DNA of 22,013 nt from assembly GCA_910585655.1 (NCBI GenBank), contig CAJUFW010000039.1:1-22013 (forward strand). Direction: 5' to 3'. A model generated the notes under the pieces. The model had not been told where the DNA came from. It did not search any database and saw nothing but the letters and a program-made list of their open reading frames with translations. Below, piece by piece: positions 8,424 to 16,800 of the stretch (position 1 is its first letter; every line of letters begins with the position of its first letter). Source of the DNA: an uncultured Lachnospiraceae bacterium (GTDB lineage Bacteria; Bacillota_A; Clostridia; Lachnospirales; Lachnospiraceae). A program made the position numbers and the translations under genes.

Positions 8424-8804
8424 ATGATGAACAAGATTAGCACAGAAAAAGCGCCTGCTGCTATCGGACCATATTCCCAGGGAATGGTATATGGCGGTCT
8501 GGTGTTTACCAGCGGACAGATTCCGGTGGATCCTGCTACCGGTGAAGTAGCTGGCAGCGAGATTGAAGCGCAGGCAGAACAGTCCTGCAAAAATGTCGGA
8601 GCAGTTTTAAAGGCAGGAGGTTCTTCCTATGAGCAGGTCATCAAAACCACCTGTTTCCTGGCAGATATGGCAGATTTCCCGAAGTTTAATGCGGTTTATG
8701 AAGCCTATTTTACCAGTCTTCCAGCCAGATCCTGTGTAGCCGTTAAGACACTGCCAAAGGGTGTTCTCTGCGAAATAGAAGCGATTGCTTACCGGGCGGA
8801 CTGA
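8424..8804 (+). CDS. ridA: RidA-family enamine/imine deaminase
   Basis: Small cytosolic YjgF/YER057c/UK114 protein, 126 residues (125 if the second ATG is used). RidA hydrolyses reactive enamine/imine intermediates such as 2-aminoacrylate, released by PLP-dependent serine/threonine dehydratases, and so protects PLP enzymes. Family features are GPYSQG near residue 16, FTSGQIPVDP near 28 and PARSCVAVKTLPKGVLCEIEAIA at the C-terminus. The active-site arginine (R102) and glutamate (E117) of the Rid subfamily are both present. Two adjacent ATG codons follow a good TGGAGGA site. A threonine ammonia-lyase, whose product RidA would process, is encoded about 10 kb downstream in the same window. Confidence 0.94.
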   Translation: MMNKISTEKAPAAIGPYSQGMVYGGLVFTSGQIPVDPATGEVAGSEIEAQAEQSCKNVGAVLKAGGSSYEQVIKTTCFLADMADFPKFNAVYEAYFTSLPARSCVAVKTLPKGVLCEIEAIAYRAD

Positions 8805-8846
8805 TATCTGCTGTTCGGTTAGAAAAACGGATAAAGGGGAGTAGCT

Positions 8847-9512
8847 ATGAATCGGAATATTGCGATTGACGGACCTGCAGGAGCAGGAAAAAGCACCATT
8901 GCCAGACAGGTAGCCGCCAGGCTGGGCTTTGTCTACGTAGATACCGGAGCATTGTACCGGGCGATTGGGATTTATATGCTGGATCATGGCGTTGACAAGC
9001 AGAATCAGGAGGCTGTGAAACAGGCGTTGGACAACATATCCGTAGAACTGCGTTATGTAGACGGACAGCAGGAAGTTCTTTTAAACGGAAAACCGGTAGG
9101 CGACAGGCTTAGAAGTGAGGAGGCTGGAATGGCGGCTTCTGACTTTGCGCCGCTTCCAGTGGTGCGGGAAAAACTCTTAAAGCTGCAGCAGGATCTGGCT
9201 GCCCGGATGGATGTGGTAATGGACGGGCGCGATATCGGAACGAAGGTGCTGCCGGACGCAGCATGTAAGATTTATTTGACTGCCGGAAGCCGTGAACGGG
9301 CGCTTAGGCGTTTTAAAGAGCTGCAGGAGAAGGGACAGACGGCTGATTTAGAGCAAATCGAGCAGGATATCAAAGCCAGAGATGAACAGGATATGAACCG
9401 GGAAGTCTCTCCGCTGCGCCAGGCGGAGGATGCGGTATTGGTCGATACTTCTACGATAGGGATCGAAGAAGTGACAGAGCGGATTTTGGAGATAGCGGCA
9501 AATGGAAGTTAG
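8847..9512 (+). CDS. cmk: Cytidylate kinase
   Basis: Cytosolic (d)CMP kinase of 221 residues that makes CDP/dCDP from CMP/dCMP and ATP. The P-loop is GPAGAGKST at residues 9-17. YVDTGALYRAIG and the MDGRDIGTKVLPDA segment are nucleotide-binding elements diagnostic of bacterial Cmk, and RDEQDMNREVSPL is the conserved lid/C-terminal region. The ATG has AAAGGGGAG upstream. The 3' end overlaps the next gene by 11 bases (out of frame), so the two are almost certainly one transcript with coupled translation. cmk next to an ispH/S1 gene is a recurrent arrangement in Clostridia. Confidence 0.96.
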   Translation: MNRNIAIDGPAGAGKSTIARQVAARLGFVYVDTGALYRAIGIYMLDHGVDKQNQEAVKQALDNISVELRYVDGQQEVLLNGKPVGDRLRSEEAGMAASDFAPLPVVREKLLKLQQDLAARMDVVMDGRDIGTKVLPDAACKIYLTAGSRERALRRFKELQEKGQTADLEQIEQDIKARDEQDMNREVSPLRQAEDAVLVDTSTIGIEEVTERILEIAANGS

Positions 9513-11466
9513 GCTGGCAAAGACAGCAGGCTTTTGTTTTGGCGTAAAAAGAGCCGTCGATATGGTATATGCTCAGATAAAAGAAAGACAGGACAGCACG
9601 GTGCCGGTGTATACCTATGGGGAAATTATCCATAACGAATCCGTTATAGACGAATTACAAAAACAGGGCGTCCGGGTGATAAAGGATTTGGCAGAATTAG
9701 AAACATTGCCAAAGGGGATGTTGATTCTAAGGGCGCATGGCGTATCAAAGGCAGTTTATACCAAGCTAAAGGAAATGGGTGTCTGTTATCTTGACGCCAC
9801 CTGTCCGCTGGTAGCCAGAATCCATCGGTTGGTCGAGGAACATTCAGAAGATCCCCAAAAGCAGATCGTCATTTTGGGCGATCGGAACCATCCGGAAGTG
9901 CAGGGCATCCGCGGCTGGTGTAAAACGGAACCGGTAATTTTCCATGATCCGGAAGAGATCAGGCAATATCAGGGAAATTCCGGTAAAAAACATATTATTG
10001 TATCGCAAACGACATTAAATTATAAGAAAATGAAAGATATGGTTGAAATTCTGGAAAAAAAGCGGTATGATAGAATTGTTATAAATACGATTTGCAGTGC
10101 TACGGAACAAAGGCAGGAGGAAGCTGCCAGGCTTGCCGGGGAAGTAGACGCAATGATTGTGATTGGAGGCAAGAACAGCTCCAATACGCAAAAATTATAC
10201 GAAATTTGTATAAAAAAGTGTGTAGATACTTACTATATACAGACACTTGATGACTTGGATTTGACAAACTTCAAATCCTTCCGTTGCGTAGGTATTACCG
10301 CAGGGGCTTCCACCCCAAACAAAATTATTGAGGAGGTTCATTCCACTATGTCAGAGATGAGTTTTGAAGAATTACTAGAAGAAACGCTGGTAACAATACA
10401 CAATGGAGATGTCGTTGAAGGCACTGTTATTGGCGTAAAGGAGGATGAGATCATCCTAAACATCGGTTATAAGGCAGATGGGATTATTACGAAAAACGAA
10501 TATTCCAATAACCCGGTGGATCTCACAACCGTTGTACAAGTCGGCGATACGATGGAAGCAAAGGTATTAAAAGTAAACGACGGAGAAGGACAGGTGCTTT
10601 TAACCTATAAGAGACTGGCTGCCGAAAAGGGCAACAAGAGGTTAGAAGAGGCTTATAACAGCAAAGAAGTCCTGACCGCAAAGGTAGCGCAGGTATTAAA
10701 CGGCGGTCTTAGCGTCGTAATTGATGAGGCGAGAGTATTTATTCCGGCTAGCCTGGTTTCCGATGTCTATGAAAAGAATCTGGAAAAATATAAGGATCAG
10801 GAGATTGAATTCGTAATCAGCGAGTTCAATCCAAAGAGAAGACGAATCATCGGAGATCGTAAGCAGTTGATGGTAGCCCGGAAGGCAGAAATGCAGAAGG
10901 CTCTCTTTGCCCGTATCAGCGTAGGCATGACAGTAGAAGGCACCGTTAAGAACGTAACCGATTTCGGCGCGTTTATTGACCTGGGCGGAGCAGACGGTTT
11001 GCTGCATATTTCCGAGATGTCCTGGGGACATGTAGAGAATCCGAAAAAAGTCTTTAAAGTAGGCGATTTGGTAAGAGCCTTTATTAAGGATATCAATGGA
11101 GAAAAAATTGCTTTAAGCTTAAAGTTTCCGGAGTTAAATCCATGGACCGGCGCAGCCGAGAAGTATGCGATCGGCACCGAAGTGACCGGACGGGTAGCTA
11201 GAATGACTGATTTTGGCGCATTTGTGGAGTTAGAGCCTGGCGTAGACGCGCTGCTGCATGTATCCCAGATAGCCAAGGAGCATATAGATAAGCCAAGCGA
11301 CGTATTAAAGACCGGACAGCAAGTGACAGCAAAGATTGTAGATTTTAATGAGGACGCCAAAAAGATCAGCCTAAGTATTAAGGCACTGCTTTTGGATACT
11401 CCGGCAAATTCTGCCGAAGACGAGGAAGAGGAATATGACGAAGAGGAAGCTGCTTCTGAGGAATAA
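9502..11466 (+). CDS. ispH: IspH-ribosomal S1-like fusion protein
   Basis: Fusion of 654 residues. Residues 1 to about 280 are IspH (LytB), the [4Fe-4S] reductase that converts HMBPP to IPP and DMAPP in the last step of the MEP isoprenoid pathway. Its three cluster cysteines are at C12 (AGFCFGVKRAV), C101 (DATCPLV) and C198 (NTICSATEQRQEE), with HNESVID, RAHGVSK and GDRNHPEVQG also present. Residues from about 283 form four S1 RNA-binding repeats beginning near 300, 390, 474 and 557. The last two are most canonical (VTDFGAFIDLGGADGLLHISEM and MTDFGAFVELEPG). An acidic tail closes the protein. The architecture is known in Clostridia. An internal ATG at 10348 preceded by AGGAGG could also yield a free S1 protein. 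A terminator follows. Confidence 0.95.
   Translation: MEVRLAKTAGFCFGVKRAVDMVYAQIKERQDSTVPVYTYGEIIHNESVIDELQKQGVRVIKDLAELETLPKGMLILRAHGVSKAVYTKLKEMGVCYLDATCPLVARIHRLVEEHSEDPQKQIVILGDRNHPEVQGIRGWCKTEPVIFHDPEEIRQYQGNSGKKHIIVSQTTLNYKKMKDMVEILEKKRYDRIVINTICSATEQRQEEAARLAGEVDAMIVIGGKNSSNTQKLYEICIKKCVDTYYIQTLDDLDLTNFKSFRCVGITAGASTPNKIIEEVHSTMSEMSFEELLEETLVTIHNGDVVEGTVIGVKEDEIILNIGYKADGIITKNEYSNNPVDLTTVVQVGDTMEAKVLKVNDGEGQVLLTYKRLAAEKGNKRLEEAYNSKEVLTAKVAQVLNGGLSVVIDEARVFIPASLVSDVYEKNLEKYKDQEIEFVISEFNPKRRRIIGDRKQLMVARKAEMQKALFARISVGMTVEGTVKNVTDFGAFIDLGGADGLLHISEMSWGHVENPKKVFKVGDLVRAFIKDINGEKIALSLKFPELNPWTGAAEKYAIGTEVTGRVARMTDFGAFVELEPGVDALLHVSQIAKEHIDKPSDVLKTGQQVTAKIVDFNEDAKKISLSIKALLLDTPANSAEDEEEEYDEEEAASEE
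10331..10350 (+). promoter_or_regulatory. Internal ribosome binding site and ATG at the IspH/S1 joint
   Basis: A perfect AGGAGG at 10331-10336 lies 11 bases before an in-frame ATG at 10348, exactly where the IspH domain ends. The protein from this ATG would begin MSEMSFEELLEE and contain all four S1 repeats (372 residues). AGGAGG can occur by chance in glutamate codons, but its placement at the domain border suggests a functional second start. Confidence 0.5.
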
Positions 11467-11514
11467 TCCTGGCACTTTGGAGAGAACGGAGCTTGTGAAA
11501 GCATAAAAACCGCG

Positions 11515-11546
11515 AAAGAACCCTGAAAAACAGGGTTCTTTTGTTT
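11515..11546 (+). terminator. Rho-independent terminator after ispH-S1
   Basis: A perfect 9-base-pair stem AGAACCCTG / CAGGGTTCT with an AAAAA loop is followed by TTTGTTTC, about 50 bases after the stop codon. It is one of the clearest terminators in the window and ends the ridA-cmk-ispH unit. Confidence 0.9.
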
Positions 11547-11561
11547 CGATATATTTTATGG

Positions 11562-11590
11562 TTGATTTCTCCGGTAATATCTAGTATATT
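11562..11590 (+). promoter_or_regulatory. Promoter for the plsX-acpP-rnc-smc-ftsY unit
   Basis: TTGATT (11562-11567) and TATATT (11585-11590) are separated by 17 bases, directly after the terminator and about 115 bases before the plsX start. The leader contains an imperfect hairpin at 11605-11640 (CGGCAGGA with TCTTGCCG, extended outward by G-T pairs). Confidence 0.6.
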
Positions 11591-11703
11591 GATTAGTAGC
11601 AAGAAGGCGGCAGGAGATTGGAAAGAGGGTCTTGCCGTTTACAGGACGGTTTTGGTACGTACAGACGGGTCAGGGCAGTTCTGGAGGAAAGGGGGGAACA
11701 AAA

Positions 11704-12714
11704 TTGCAGAAGTTAGTCCAGGTAGCCGTAGATGCCATGGGCGGCGATTACGCACCTAAGGAGGTTATAAAGGGCGCCGTAGAAGCAGTCAACGAACGGA
11801 CAGAGATAAAAATTCTCCTGGTAGGCAGGGAGGATAGTATGAAGCAGGAGCTGGCTGCATATACCTATGACAAAGAACGCATTGAGGTGGTTCATGCAGA
11901 GGATGTGATTACGAATGAGGAAGCCCCTGTCATGGCTGTCCGCAGAAAGAAAAATTCTTCGATTGTAGTGGCGATGAACCTGGTGAAGAACGGGGAAGCA
12001 GACGCCTTTGTTTCTGCCGGTAGCACAGGAGCCGTTTTGGTAGGAGGACAGTTTATTGTCGGGAGGATTAAGGGAGTAGAGCGTCCTCCGTTAGCGCCGC
12101 TAATCCCGACGGCAAAAGGCGTTTCACTGTTGATTGACTGCGGCGCCAATGTCGATGCGCGTCCTTCCCATCTGGTGCAGTTTGCCAGAATGGGCTCTTT
12201 ATATATGGAGCATGTAGTAGGAGTGAAGAACCCGCGGGTAGCGATTGTCAATATTGGGGCAGAGGAAGAAAAGGGGAATCTGTTAGTAAAAGAAACTTAT
12301 CCGTTGCTTAAAAACTGCAGTGATATCAACTTTACCGGAAGTATTGAAGCAAGAGATATTCCGGCAGGAGCAGCAGATGTAGTAGTCTGCGAGGCATTTG
12401 TCGGAAATGTCATTTTAAAGCTTTATGAAGGTCTGGCAGGTACGCTGATCGACCAGATTAAGGCAGGGATGATGACAAGCTTAAAGAGCAAAATCGGAGC
12501 CTTGCTGGTAAAGCCGGCTTTGAAAAAGACACTTAAAAGTTTTGATGCCAGTTGTTACGGAGGCGCGCCGATGCTGGGCTTAAACGGCTTAGTGGTAAAG
12601 ACGCATGGGAATTCCAAAAGCCTTGAGATAAAAAACTCTGTGATTCAATGTATTACATTTTGCAAACAGGGTATCAATGAAAAGATCAAAGAAAACATTG
12701 CGAAAAACGAGTAA
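11704..12714 (+). CDS. plsX: Phosphate acyltransferase PlsX
   Basis: Peripheral membrane enzyme that makes acyl-phosphate from acyl-ACP, supplying PlsY in phospholipid synthesis. I place the start at the TTG at 11704, giving MQKLVQVAVDAMGGDYAPKEV and 336 residues, the usual PlsX length. A GGGGGGAA site lies 5-12 bases upstream, and the upstream in-frame extension to 11632 has no PlsX character. Conserved segments are VDAMGGDYAP, SAGSTGAVLVGG, RPPLAPLIPT, LIDCGANVD, NIGAEEEKGN and CEAFVGNVILKLYEG. acpP follows after 15 bases. The rpmF and yceD (DUF177) genes that often precede plsX are absent here. Confidence 0.94.
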   Translation: MQKLVQVAVDAMGGDYAPKEVIKGAVEAVNERTEIKILLVGREDSMKQELAAYTYDKERIEVVHAEDVITNEEAPVMAVRRKKNSSIVVAMNLVKNGEADAFVSAGSTGAVLVGGQFIVGRIKGVERPPLAPLIPTAKGVSLLIDCGANVDARPSHLVQFARMGSLYMEHVVGVKNPRVAIVNIGAEEEKGNLLVKETYPLLKNCSDINFTGSIEARDIPAGAADVVVCEAFVGNVILKLYEGLAGTLIDQIKAGMMTSLKSKIGALLVKPALKKTLKSFDASCYGGAPMLGLNGLVVKTHGNSKSLEIKNSVIQCITFCKQGINEKIKENIAKNE

Positions 12715-12729
12715 GGAAGGATGAACAAG

Positions 12730-12963
12730 ATGGAGTTTGAAAAAATTCAAAAAATTATCAGCGAAGTATTAAACGTAGAGGAAGACGAGATTTCCTTAGA
12801 AACAACATTTGTAGATGATCTGGGCGCCGATTCTCTGGATATTTTCCAGATCATTATGGGAATCGAGGAGGAATTCGATATCGAAATCGATAACGAAACG
12901 GCAGAGAACATTACGACAGTGGGCGATGCAGTAGAGAAGATTAAAAATGCGCTAAATCAGTAA
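12730..12963 (+). CDS. acpP: Acyl carrier protein
   Basis: Small acidic carrier of fatty acyl intermediates. I prefer the second ATG at 12730 (77 residues, MEFEKIQKII) because the AAGGAAGG tract abuts the first ATG at 12721 but lies a proper 9 bases from the second. The phosphopantetheine attachment serine is S35 in DDLGADSLDIFQIIMGIEEE. The protein is a single four-helix carrier domain. Its position between plsX and rnc is the classic fatty-acid/RNase III arrangement of Firmicutes. Expression is expected from the plsX promoter; a long foldable spacer of 101 bases separates it from rnc. Confidence 0.96.
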   Translation: MEFEKIQKIISEVLNVEEDEISLETTFVDDLGADSLDIFQIIMGIEEEFDIEIDNETAENITTVGDAVEKIKNALNQ

Positions 12964-13038
12964 GATAGGCGCAGGCTTTCGGGCGAGGCACAGAGACGGT
13001 GGGGAATACATAGCCCGTTTCTGCGTCCCGCCTCTATC
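12964..13038 (+). other. Foldable acpP-rnc intergenic RNA
   Basis: Nested inverted repeats: CAGAGACGG (12991-12999) pairs with CCGTTTCTG (13015-13023) over 9 positions with one G-T; GAGGC (12985-12989) pairs with GCCTC (13030-13034); GATA (12964-12967) pairs with TATC (13035-13038). Together they can form one long irregular stem ending just upstream of the rnc ribosome binding site AAGGAGAG. There is no T-run, so it is not a standard terminator. A processing or control element for rnc is an inference. Confidence 0.5.
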
Positions 13039-13064
13039 TATGTAGGCAGGAAGGAGAGAATAGA

Positions 13065-13793
13065 ATGGATGAGGAAAAGCTGTCCTCTTTTGAAGGACGA
13101 GCCGGCTATTGCTTTACCGATCGACGTCTGCTGCTAAACGCCCTGACACACAGCTCCTATGCCAATGAACGGCATCTGCATAAAAATAACTGTAATGAAC
13201 GTCTGGAATTTTTAGGAGACGCCGTATTAGAGCTGACGACAAGCGAGTTTTTGTTTTTGACGCATACCAGTATGCAGGAAGGAGAAATGACAAAGCTACG
13301 GGCAAGTCTGGTCTGTGAACAGACGTTAGCCTGGTGCGCCAGGGAATTGGCGATAGGCGATTATATCCGGATGGGTCGAGGCGAGGAAGCGACCGGAGGA
13401 AGGGAGAGAAACTCCATTCTTTCCGATACGCTAGAGGCGATTATCGGAGCGATTTATTTGGACGGTGGTTTTGCTAGTGCAAAAGAGTTTATCCACAAGT
13501 TCATCCTGACAGATCTGGATCGAAAGCAGCTCTTTTATGATAGCAAGACTATCCTGCAGGAAATGATACAGGGGCAGTTCCAGAATCAGGAGACGATCCG
13601 CTATGAACTGGTGCGGGAAATGGGACCGGATCACAACAAGCAGTTTGAAATCCGTGTCGTGATTCGGGAACGGGAATATGGAAGGGGAACCGGGCATACC
13701 AAAAAAGCGGCAGAGCAGGAAGCCGCCTACAAAGCGATTTTAGAGCTGCAAAAGCGTGCGGAAGAGACGGAGAGTAAAACCATCCGGCTCTAG
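13065..13793 (+). CDS. rnc: Ribonuclease III
   Basis: Double-stranded-RNA endonuclease for rRNA precursor processing and mRNA turnover, 242 residues. The signature NERLEFLGDAVLEL spans residues 44-57. The four acidic catalytic positions are all present: E48 and D52 in that motif, D121 and E124 in LSDTLEAIIGAIYLDGG. The C-terminal dsRNA-binding domain begins near residue 165 (YDSKTILQEMIQGQFQN) and ends with the conserved basic patch GHTKKAAEQEAAYKAI. The ATG at 13065 has AAGGAGAG upstream. smc follows after 33 bases, as in many Firmicutes. Confidence 0.97.
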   Translation: MDEEKLSSFEGRAGYCFTDRRLLLNALTHSSYANERHLHKNNCNERLEFLGDAVLELTTSEFLFLTHTSMQEGEMTKLRASLVCEQTLAWCARELAIGDYIRMGRGEEATGGRERNSILSDTLEAIIGAIYLDGGFASAKEFIHKFILTDLDRKQLFYDSKTILQEMIQGQFQNQETIRYELVREMGPDHNKQFEIRVVIREREYGRGTGHTKKAAEQEAAYKAILELQKRAEETESKTIRL

Positions 13794-13826
13794 CAGTCTG
13801 ACCGGATAGTAAAGCAGGAGAGAGAA

Positions 13827-16800
13827 ATGTATTTAAAAAGCATTGAAGTACATGGCTTTAAGTCCTTTGCCAATAAGCTGGTGTTAGAATTCCATGACGG
13901 GATTACCGGGATCGTAGGACCGAACGGAAGCGGCAAAAGTAACGTAGCAGACGCCGTGCGCTGGGTATTGGGAGAACAGAGCGCGAAGCAGCTTCGCGGC
14001 GCCAAAATGGAAGATGTCATTTTTTCCGGGACAGAGACGAGAAGACCGTTAGGCTTTGCTTATGTGGCAATCACCCTAGACAACAGCGATCATAAGCTGC
14101 CGATTGCTTATGAGGAAGTAACGGTAGCAAGAAGGGTATATCGTTCCGGAGAAAGCGAATATCTAATCAATGGAAGCGCATGCCGTCTGCGGGACGTTCA
14201 AGAACTGTTTTTGGATACCGGGATCGGAAAGGAAGGCTATTCCATTATCGGACAAGGACAGATTGATAAGATTTTAAGTGGAAAGCCGGAGGACAGGCGG
14301 GAGCTGTTTGACGAGGCGGCAGGGATTACAAAATTTAAAAAAAGAAAAGCGTTGGCAGAGAAAAATTTAGATGCCGAACGGTTGAATCTTTCTCGGATTA
14401 GCGATATTCTGACAGAAATTGAAAAGCAGCTTGGACCCTTGGAGCGGCAGTCTGCCGTGGCAAGGGAATACCTTCAGTTAAAGGAAGAGCTAAAGGGGTA
14501 TGAGATTGCTTCTTTTATTGAAGAATACGAGCAGTCCCAGACAGAGCGGAAGCAGACGGAAGAACATCTGCAGATTGCGTCTGCCCAGATGGAGGAAACA
14601 TCCAGACAATACGAAGGAATCCGCGTGGAATACGAGCGTTTGGAGCAGGAATTAGAGGAAAAAAACCAAGAGCTAGAAGCGTGTGGCGCGGCTGTAGCAG
14701 ATACTCGTATTCAAAAGGAGAAGCTGGAAGGTGGAATCGAAGTATTAAAGGAACAAATCCTTGCTGCCAGGCAAAGTGATCGTCATTATCAGGAGCGAAT
14801 GGAGGCTGTATCAAAGCAGTTAGCAAACCGCAGGAAGGAATATGACGGGCTGGCAGAGCAGGAGGAAGCTGTCAGGAAATCCTTAGAAGAAGCAGCTGCC
14901 AGTCAGGAAGAGGCGGTCAGTAGAGCCGATGAAATCCAAAGACAGGCACAAAAGCTTACGGAGCAGACCGAGGCAGCTAGCCAGAGACTTTATGATCTTG
15001 GTACAAGAAATACCGAAGCAAGAGCGAATTTAGAAAGCCAGGAACATGCCTTAGAGCAGGAGGGAATTAAACGTACTGCTTTAAACCAGCGTATTTTAAA
15101 AAACCGAAGCGAAGAAACGATGTGGGAGGACGCCAGAAAAAGCCACCAAAAGCAGGCAGAGGAGCTAGAAGAACAGACAACGGCGCTCAGACGGCAGATA
15201 GAAGAAGTCAAAAAAGAGACCGGACAGTTGTCAGCGCAGGAAAAAGAGCTGGAAGCGGAAGCGTCGGGCGCCAGACAGGAGTATCTAAAGGAACAGTCAA
15301 GGCTTGATTCTCTAAAAAATCTGGCGGAGCGCTATGAAGGCTATGGCACAAGTATCCGGCGGATTTTGGAACGGAAGGAGCAAATGCCTGGTATCATCGG
15401 TACAGTAGCCGATATTATCCAAGTAAAAAAGGATTATGAAACGGCAATTGAAACTGCTCTGGGTGCAAGCATTCAAAATATTGTTACCGATACCGAGGAA
15501 ACCGCGAAAAGCCTGATTGCTTATTTAAAAAAGAATCAATATGGGCGCGCGACATTTTTACCGCTGACCGCTATGGATGCAAGACGGAGCCAAATCCGTT
15601 CTATGGCAGGCTCAGAGGCGTTAAAAGAGCCTGGTGTCTTAGGGATAGCGTCCGAGCTGGTACAGACAAAGGAGCGCTTTTATGGTTTGACGGCTCATCT
15701 GCTGGGAAGAACAATCGTTGTGGATCAGATCGATCATGCGATTGCCCTGGCAAAAAAATATCAATATTCTCTGCGGATTGTCACCTTAGAAGGAGAACAG
15801 CTTAATCCTGGCGGCTCTCTTTCCGGTGGCGCGTATAGAAATTCCAGCAACCTGTTAGGAAGAAAGCGGGAGTTAGAGGAATTGCAGATTCGGGTAGCGA
15901 CCTTAGAGAAAGCGTATCAGAAACTTCAAAAGCAGCGGGCGCTCAAGCAGACGGAACGGGAAACAAAGGAGCAGGCAGCCAAAGAATGTCAGGAGGAGCT
16001 TCAGACCTTATTGTTGCAGGAAAATACTCTGCGGCTGGAGTTAAGGCAGGATCAGGAACATTTGGAAGCGGTACAGGCGGACTATGCAGAAATCATCTTA
16101 GAGGGAAAGGCGTTGGACGGGCAGCTCCAAGAGCAAAAGGCAAACATTCAAAGCTTGCGGCAGGAGCTATCCAGACGTACCCAGGAGGAAAAAGCGTTGC
16201 GGCAGGAATTAGAAGAAAGCCGCAGTCGTAGCGCAAAGCTTTCGGGTCAGAACCAAGAATGGAACGAAACGCTTTCCGCTTTGCGTATGCAGGCGGCTTC
16301 TCAGGAACAAAGCCTGCAATATATCCAAGAAGGCAAACAACGTGTGAAAGCTGAGATGGAACAGTTAAACCAGGAACTTGCCGGGTTAGAAGAGAGTCGG
16401 ATTGGCTCTGTTAAGGCAGTAGAAGAAAAGGAAGCACAGATTCTAACGCAGCAGCGCCAGATCGCAGAGGCAGAGCAGAGCATTCAGGAAACAGAACAGC
16501 ACCGGGAACAGTTAAACCGGGTTCGCCAGAGGATGAGTGAGAGCCATAAGAGCTTTTTTGCCAGACGAGAGGATTTGTCTGGTCAGATTTCGGGTCTGGA
16601 TAAAGAAATTTTCCGCTTAAACGCCCGAAAAGATAAGCTTTCTGAACAGCTAGACAGTCTGGTGCATTATATGCGGGAGGAATATGATTTGACTTATTCC
16701 GAGGCGAAAGCGTCCTTGCAGGTCAGCGGGGTGCCGGAATCCAGTCCATCTGGTTCTGCTTCCAGAAAGCGTTTGATCGGCGAAGTAAAGGCGAAGATCC

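Noticed and set aside
10797..11504. 235-codon serine-rich open frame on the minus strand
   Set aside because: It is a mirror of the S1 repeats and acidic tail (GAA/GAG read as TTC/CTC). The serine run comes from the glutamate-rich tail; no gene evidence.
11575..11600. FapR-like operator near the plsX promoter
   Set aside because: The CTAGTATATTGATTAG segment is only loosely palindromic and does not match the FapR consensus well enough.
11632..11703. Upstream in-frame extension of plsX
   Set aside because: It gives about 24 residues without PlsX similarity, while the TTG at 11704 has a strong ribosome binding site and restores the normal N-terminus.
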